Assembly: GCA_002372325.1 (NCBI GenBank)
Contig: DFFT01000110.1
Location: forward strand, 1 to 8,219
Direction: 5' to 3'
Length of the DNA: 8,219 nt
Source of the DNA: Succinivibrionaceae bacterium UBA3769
GTDB taxonomy: Bacteria; Pseudomonadota; Gammaproteobacteria; Enterobacterales; Succinivibrionaceae
A model generated the notes under the pieces. The model saw only the letters and a program-made list of their open reading frames with translations. It ran no database searches and was not told where the DNA came from. The translations under genes and the position numbers were made by a program. Positions 5,280-8,219 of the stretch are shown piece after piece (the stretch's first letter is position 1; every line of letters starts with the position of its first letter).

Positions 5280-5885
5280 TCAGGAAGGAAGGCGCACCCG
5301 GAGAGCCGGTCTTACGGCATAGTTATCGTCATAGCCGAAATCGAAATCCAGACTGCCGTCTCCGGTAATCAGACAGGCAGACTCCGATCCGTAGTCCCCG
5401 GGGGTTCTCAGCCAGTAGCAGCATCCGCCGTTGAGAATATAGGTTCCGGTATCAGCCACCTCTGCCATGACATACTGAGAAGGGGGACAGCTGCGGGATT
5501 CCGGAGTCCTGAGCCGGCGGCAGAGTTCGTCCCTGCTCAGAATAAAGATCTGATCCTGAGTGTTCTGGCCGTTCCCCTGATTTTCCAGATCCGTCGTGAT
5601 GATGAGGTTTCTTTCTTCCGGGGTGAAGGCGGCTTCCATGAAGTCATGATTCAGCCATTTTCTGAGATAGCTGTTTTCCCAGAATACCGGTTTCAGATGT
5701 TTGGTCATGGGCTTATGATCCAGCGCGAACCTGGAGAGCAGGAGCGAGAGACGACTTTTCGGATCATGCTCCAAAACCAGCCAGGAGATCGGAGTTGTGC
5801 TGTCAGGGTTGCCGTCTTCATCCTGATGATAGCGGCCGAACATTACATATTCCGTGCCGTCTGCGAGTTTTTGCCTGACAAGCAT
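5280..5885 (-). CDS. DUF6273-like protein
   Basis: This encodes 201 residues without a signal peptide or membrane segment. The pattern is that of DUF6273: FGRYHQDEDGN then PISWLVLEHD (33-42 region), LLLSRFALDHKP, WENSYLRKWLNHDFMEAAFTPEERNLI, DQIFILSRDEL, RSCPPS, CYWLRTPG, and a terminal AVRPALRVRL. Both ends of the domain are present, so it looks complete at near-minimal length. The molecular role of this domain is not known to me. ATG 5885 is the first start in frame; the frame is open to 5982 upstream but offers no other ATG or GTG. Its ribosome site is weak (GAGG about 9 bases upstream). It converges with the lipoprotein gene, 83 bases apart, and diverges from the acetyltransferase gene. 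Confidence 0.75.
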   Translation of the reverse strand: MLVRQKLADGTEYVMFGRYHQDEDGNPDSTTPISWLVLEHDPKSRLSLLLSRFALDHKPMTKHLKPVFWENSYLRKWLNHDFMEAAFTPEERNLIITTDLENQGNGQNTQDQIFILSRDELCRRLRTPESRSCPPSQYVMAEVADTGTYILNGGCCYWLRTPGDYGSESACLITGDGSLDFDFGYDDNYAVRPALRVRLPS

Positions 5886-6137
5886 AGCGGGAACCTCAGT
5901 TTTTGGGTAGGTCTGTAACGGCGCCTGATATCCTGGCAGGTTCGGCCATTGCGGGGAGAGATCTCTTGTCCGGCAGGGAATTAAGAACTATCCTGCGGAT
6001 TTCAGGCAATATTTTCCGGTTTGCGCTGCTCTTATTTTGTGATTTACCTCTGACTCCCCTGATTATTTTTTTAACTTTAGGACTCTTTTTGGCTAATCTG
6101 TTAAGAAAGCGTTTTCTTTACTTAGCAGGAGGTCTGT

Positions 6138-6707
6138 ATGGCTTATGGGAAATCTCCGGAGGCTGAAGAGGAGTTCGAATTCAACCTGATGGGCGATGAT
6201 ATTATCAAGGCCAAGGAAAAGGCTTTTGCCCTCTGTCTTAAACTGAGCGAAACCAGTCCCCTGAAGTTCAAGGAGTATTCGGCTCTTCTGAAGAAGCTTC
6301 TGGGCTCGGTGGGTAACGGCATTTTCATCGAACCTCCCTTTAACTGCAGTAACGGCAAGAATATTCATGTAGGCAGCGATTTTCTGGTGAGCAGCAACGT
6401 CACCATCTCCGATGAGGCTCCGGTGTATATCGGGGATTACTGCGTTATCGGCCCCAATACCCTCATTACCACCGTGTCCCACCCGCTGTCTCCGGCCCAG
6501 CGCCGGGAGCATGTGGCCACGGCGATTTCCATTAAAATCGGCAATGATGTCATGGTAGGCGCCAATGTGGTAATCCTGCCTGGCATCACCATTGGCAATA
6601 ACGTTATTGTGGCTGCCGGAGCCGTGGTTACCAGGGACGTGCCGGATAACTGCATGGTAGGCGGCATTCCTGCCCGGGTTATGAAAAACCTGCCGGACGA
6701 TACCTGA
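6138..6707 (+). CDS. Maltose/galactoside O-acetyltransferase family (hexapeptide repeat)
   Basis: This encodes 189 residues of the left-handed beta-helix acyltransferase superfamily, LacA/Maa/NodL type, which moves acetyl from acetyl-CoA to a sugar hydroxyl in the cytoplasm as a trimer. An N-terminal helical cap (about 1-60) precedes the family signature EPPFNCSNGKNIHVG (65-79). Hexapeptide turns follow: VYIGDYCVIGPNTLI, SIKIGNDVMVGANVVILPGITIGNNVIVAAGAVVTRDVP. The catalytic His is H115 in TVSHPL, with RR just after, as in LacA. The usual Trp before the penultimate coil (VWIG) is Met here (VMVG), which may alter acceptor or CoA contacts. ATG 6138 follows AGGAGG with 5-base spacing. The acceptor sugar cannot be told. 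A strong terminator follows. Confidence 0.92.
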   Translation: MAYGKSPEAEEEFEFNLMGDDIIKAKEKAFALCLKLSETSPLKFKEYSALLKKLLGSVGNGIFIEPPFNCSNGKNIHVGSDFLVSSNVTISDEAPVYIGDYCVIGPNTLITTVSHPLSPAQRREHVATAISIKIGNDVMVGANVVILPGITIGNNVIVAAGAVVTRDVPDNCMVGGIPARVMKNLPDDT

Positions 6708-6738
6708 TTCCCGGCGCGGCCGGAAATTCTGTTTGCTG

Positions 6739-6773
6739 ACCGGAGTGCTCAGAAGGGCATTCCGGTTTTTATT
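6739..6773 (+). terminator. Intrinsic terminator of the acetyltransferase gene
   Basis: ACCGGAGTGC (6739-6748) pairs with GCATTCCGGT (6757-6766), a 10-bp stem with one G-U, around an 8-nt loop. The sequence continues TTTTATTT. It lies 31 bases past the stop codon. Confidence 0.9.
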
Positions 6774-7278
6774 TCAGGAGTTTCACGAAGTCATCTTCTT
6801 TTCCGCTTCCGGCCGCTTTTGCTGATGAGCCCCGAAAATATTATGCCCGGCAGCAGTCGGATGCGTGCCATTGCGGCGGGCCCCGCGCGGAGCTTTCTCA
6901 GCAGAATCATCAGCATTGGCACCTTTTGTATCCGGAGCCAGAGAGCAGCGTAAGCCAGCTCCTTCACAGTTTTCCGGAATTTAGGGGCATATTATCGCCT
7001 GTTTCGGATAGCTGAGATCCGCATTGGCGCTTCCGGTGCCGTTTCCCGCCGTGAAAAAGGCAATTTCACAAAAGCCGATTTACAATGCCATTAAAGGCGT
7101 TGATACGCAAAACTGAGCTAATTGTTAAGAAAAATAGCTTTTTTGGAACTGTAAGCGATCTTTTTTGAAATCCGTTCTGAACAGGTCTAGAAAATCTGCC
7201 GCATCTGCAAGGTATGAGAATAGTTATTATCATACATATAGAAAAAGTAAAAAAGTATGAAATTTGGTGATTTTTCTC
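6774..7278. other. Long non-coding stretch with a composition change
   Basis: I see no convincing gene. The left part, to about 7085, is GC-rich like the pdx region and may be decayed sequence. It contains a 58-codon minus-strand frame at 6791-6967 with a GTG start, no ribosome site and a basic C-terminus, which I do not call. The right part is AT-rich. It has a short hairpin (AGCTA 7116-7120 with TAGCT 7135-7139) before six T (7139-7144), a possible weak plus-strand terminator. It also has a palindrome, GTATGA 7212-7217 with TCATAC 7230-7235. Confidence 0.6.
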
Positions 7279-7306
7279 TTTACAAAAGCAGAATCCCCCA
7301 TATAAT
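7279..7306 (+). promoter_or_regulatory. Sigma-70-type promoter of the Rpn-family gene
   Basis: TTTACA (7279-7284, five of six) and TATAAT (7301-7306, six of six) are separated by 16 bp. This is the best promoter match in the window. Transcription would start near 7313, giving a leader of about 29 nt before the GTG start at 7342. Confidence 0.8.
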
Positions 7307-7341
7307 AGGCTTCGTCGTTAACAACCAATGAGGTGATACAA

Positions 7342-8219
7342 GTGGTAGAAATAGCAGAAAATCCGCAAACACAAGATGCTCCTGAAACTTCAGTGCCAGA
7401 TATTACGGAATTAAATAATAAAGGGTACAAGTTATATCCAAAAGTAAAACTCTATGATGTTATTTTCAAGCGTTTTTTTGAGTCTGATGAAAACTTAAAA
7501 AAGCTTTATGAATCAGTAAGCAATCGGAAAATCAGAGTTGAAGATATTGAAAGGGTTACTTTGGAGGAAGGAAAATCCTTTGAAACGCAAATGACCAACG
7601 ATCTGGGTTTTCTGGTAAAAAATGCCGATGGTCAGGATGAGTTTCTGTTCCTGGTAGAAGCTCAGAGCACCTGGAATGATAATATGCCGTACCGTTTCTG
7701 GGATTACCTTGTGGAGATCTTCCGGAAGTATACCCGTGAGCATCACTTAGACAAACATGGTGATGTTCATTTTTTTCTTCCCCGGCCGTGCTTTTATCTT
7801 ATCTATACGGGGAGCGGAAACAAGCCCGATAAGCTTGGTTTTGCGGAGAAGATGTTCAGATCAGGAAAAAGAGATGGTTTTGACCTTGATTTCGGCATCC
7901 ATGTTATCAGTTCGCCAGACAGCAAGACCGTGCCGGGGCAATACGTCGGTTTTTCCAAAATCGTGTCACGTCTCAGAAAAGATTGCAAAACTTATGTAGA
8001 ATTCGTGACGAAGCTTCGGGAAGAGTGCTGTAAGAAAGAATACGACCTGTTTGTAAAGTTTATTGATGACAATAGAGCAGAAATGGAGATGGATATGGCC
8101 CAAACATTTAGATCTGAGCAGGATTTTGATGATTATATGGCCCAGACATTTAGATCTGAGCAGGATTTTGATGATTATATGGCCCAGAGAGACGAGATAG
8201 TAGTTGCAAAAGCCACTCC
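7342..8219 (+). CDS. Rpn-family PD-(D/E)XK nuclease, 3' end beyond window
   Basis: The frame stays open to the window edge; 292 residues are visible. It matches the Rpn (recombination-promoting nuclease / PD-(D/E)XK transposase-like) family. Landmarks are LYDVIFKRFF (37-46), D87 in TNDLGF, and E106-x-Q108 in FLVEAQST as the metal-binding and catalytic core. These are followed by MPYRFWDYLVEIFRKY and the conserved PCFYLIYTG (149-157). Family members are reported to cleave DNA and to act in phage defence. The start is GTG 7342, with AGGTGA 5 bases upstream; an ATG at 7328 is out of frame and closes at once. The C-terminus has two 14-residue repeats, MAQTFRSEQDFDDY, and part of a third. The gene is clearly AT-richer than pdxST (AAA, GAA, TTA, AAT codons), suggesting transfer. 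It has its own near-consensus promoter. Confidence 0.88.
   Translation, partial: MVEIAENPQTQDAPETSVPDITELNNKGYKLYPKVKLYDVIFKRFFESDENLKKLYESVSNRKIRVEDIERVTLEEGKSFETQMTNDLGFLVKNADGQDEFLFLVEAQSTWNDNMPYRFWDYLVEIFRKYTREHHLDKHGDVHFFLPRPCFYLIYTGSGNKPDKLGFAEKMFRSGKRDGFDLDFGIHVISSPDSKTVPGQYVGFSKIVSRLRKDCKTYVEFVTKLREECCKKEYDLFVKFIDDNRAEMEMDMAQTFRSEQDFDDYMAQTFRSEQDFDDYMAQRDEIVVAKAT
8095..8187 (+). repeat. 42-bp tandem repeat in the 3' part of the Rpn gene
   Basis: Copies at 8095-8136 and 8137-8178 differ at one base (A/G at 8103 versus 8145, a silent Gln codon change). A third begins at 8179 with ATGGCCCAG and then diverges. Each unit is 14 codons and starts with ATG, so copy-number changes keep the frame. 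GGAG at 8085-8088 lies 6 bases before the first unit's ATG. Confidence 0.95.

Noticed and set aside
5903..6166. 87-residue plus-strand frame with a hydrophobic segment before the acetyltransferase gene
   Set aside because: It starts at a GTG without a ribosome site, overlaps the well-supported acetyltransferase start by 29 bases, and its hydrophobicity follows from T-rich intergenic sequence.
6821..6837. CTGATGA followed closely by GAAA, reminiscent of a hammerhead ribozyme core
   Set aside because: Only five bases separate the two core boxes, so stem II cannot form, and no complementary arms for stems I and III with a UH cleavage site are visible.
6791..6967. 58-codon minus-strand frame with GTG start and basic C-terminus
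   Set aside because: No ribosome site or promoter and no recognisable family; it lies in a stretch that looks decayed.
7215..7233. Fur-box-like TGAGAAT and ATTATCA half-sites
   Set aside because: The half-sites are separated by four bases rather than the one expected in the 7-1-7 arrangement, and there is no iron-related gene next to them.
1..8219. CRISPR array, tRNA, rRNA or insertion sequence
   Set aside because: No spaced direct repeats of CRISPR type, no cloverleaf and no transposase with terminal inverted repeats were seen. The Rpn-family gene is labelled transposase-like in some databases but shows no flanking inverted repeats here.

Overview
The window carries a vitamin B6 (pyridoxal 5'-phosphate, PLP) synthesis cluster in GC-rich DNA. 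Around it lie several extracytoplasmic or accessory genes, and an AT-richer, probably transferred, Rpn-family nuclease gene runs off the right edge. The organism looks Gram-negative: one gene has an Ala-X-Ala type signal peptide and another a classic lipobox, and Shine-Dalgarno sites (AAGGAG, AGGAGG) are strong. The combination of PdxR/PdxS/PdxT, a DUF6273-type protein and an Rpn-family gene makes me lean towards a gut gammaproteobacterium such as Succinivibrionaceae. That is an impression, not a demonstration.

Layout. Bases 1-496 are AT-rich ends around a purine-biased minus-strand stretch. That stretch has a -10 box, a doubtful small basic ORF and a terminator-like hairpin, all on the minus strand. 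Bases 497-820 (+) encode a secreted Pro/His/Cys-rich small protein ending at a very clear terminator. Tail to tail with it, 931-2379 (-) encodes PdxR, a MocR-type regulator (GntR winged helix fused to a fold-type I aminotransferase domain). A 444-base divergent intergenic region with paired GTTATTY repeats separates pdxR from pdxS (2824-3756, +) and pdxT (3869-4456, +). Next come a lipoprotein gene (4651-5196, +) with its own promoter and terminator, a convergent DUF6273-like gene (5280-5885, -), and a hexapeptide-repeat O-acetyltransferase gene (6138-6707, +) with a good terminator. Bases 6708-7341 hold no convincing gene, and composition changes from GC-rich to AT-rich near 7085. From 7342 to the window end an open frame encodes a PD-(D/E)XK Rpn-family protein, preceded by a near-consensus promoter.

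How the genes work together. PdxT hydrolyses glutamine and feeds ammonia to PdxS, which combines it with ribose 5-phosphate (or ribulose 5-phosphate) and glyceraldehyde 3-phosphate to make PLP. PdxR, divergently encoded and itself expected to bind PLP, is the likely sensor-regulator. The remaining genes have no evident link to B6 metabolism.

The most interesting signal is the 3' part of the Rpn gene. It has two near-identical in-frame 42-bp repeats, each opening with ATG, and the first ATG has a Shine-Dalgarno-like GGAG correctly spaced before it. This fits a gene-within-gene (RpnL/RpnS) toxin-antitoxin arrangement. The second is the paired GTTATTY repeats on both sides of the pdxR/pdxS intergenic region, which are candidate PdxR operators.
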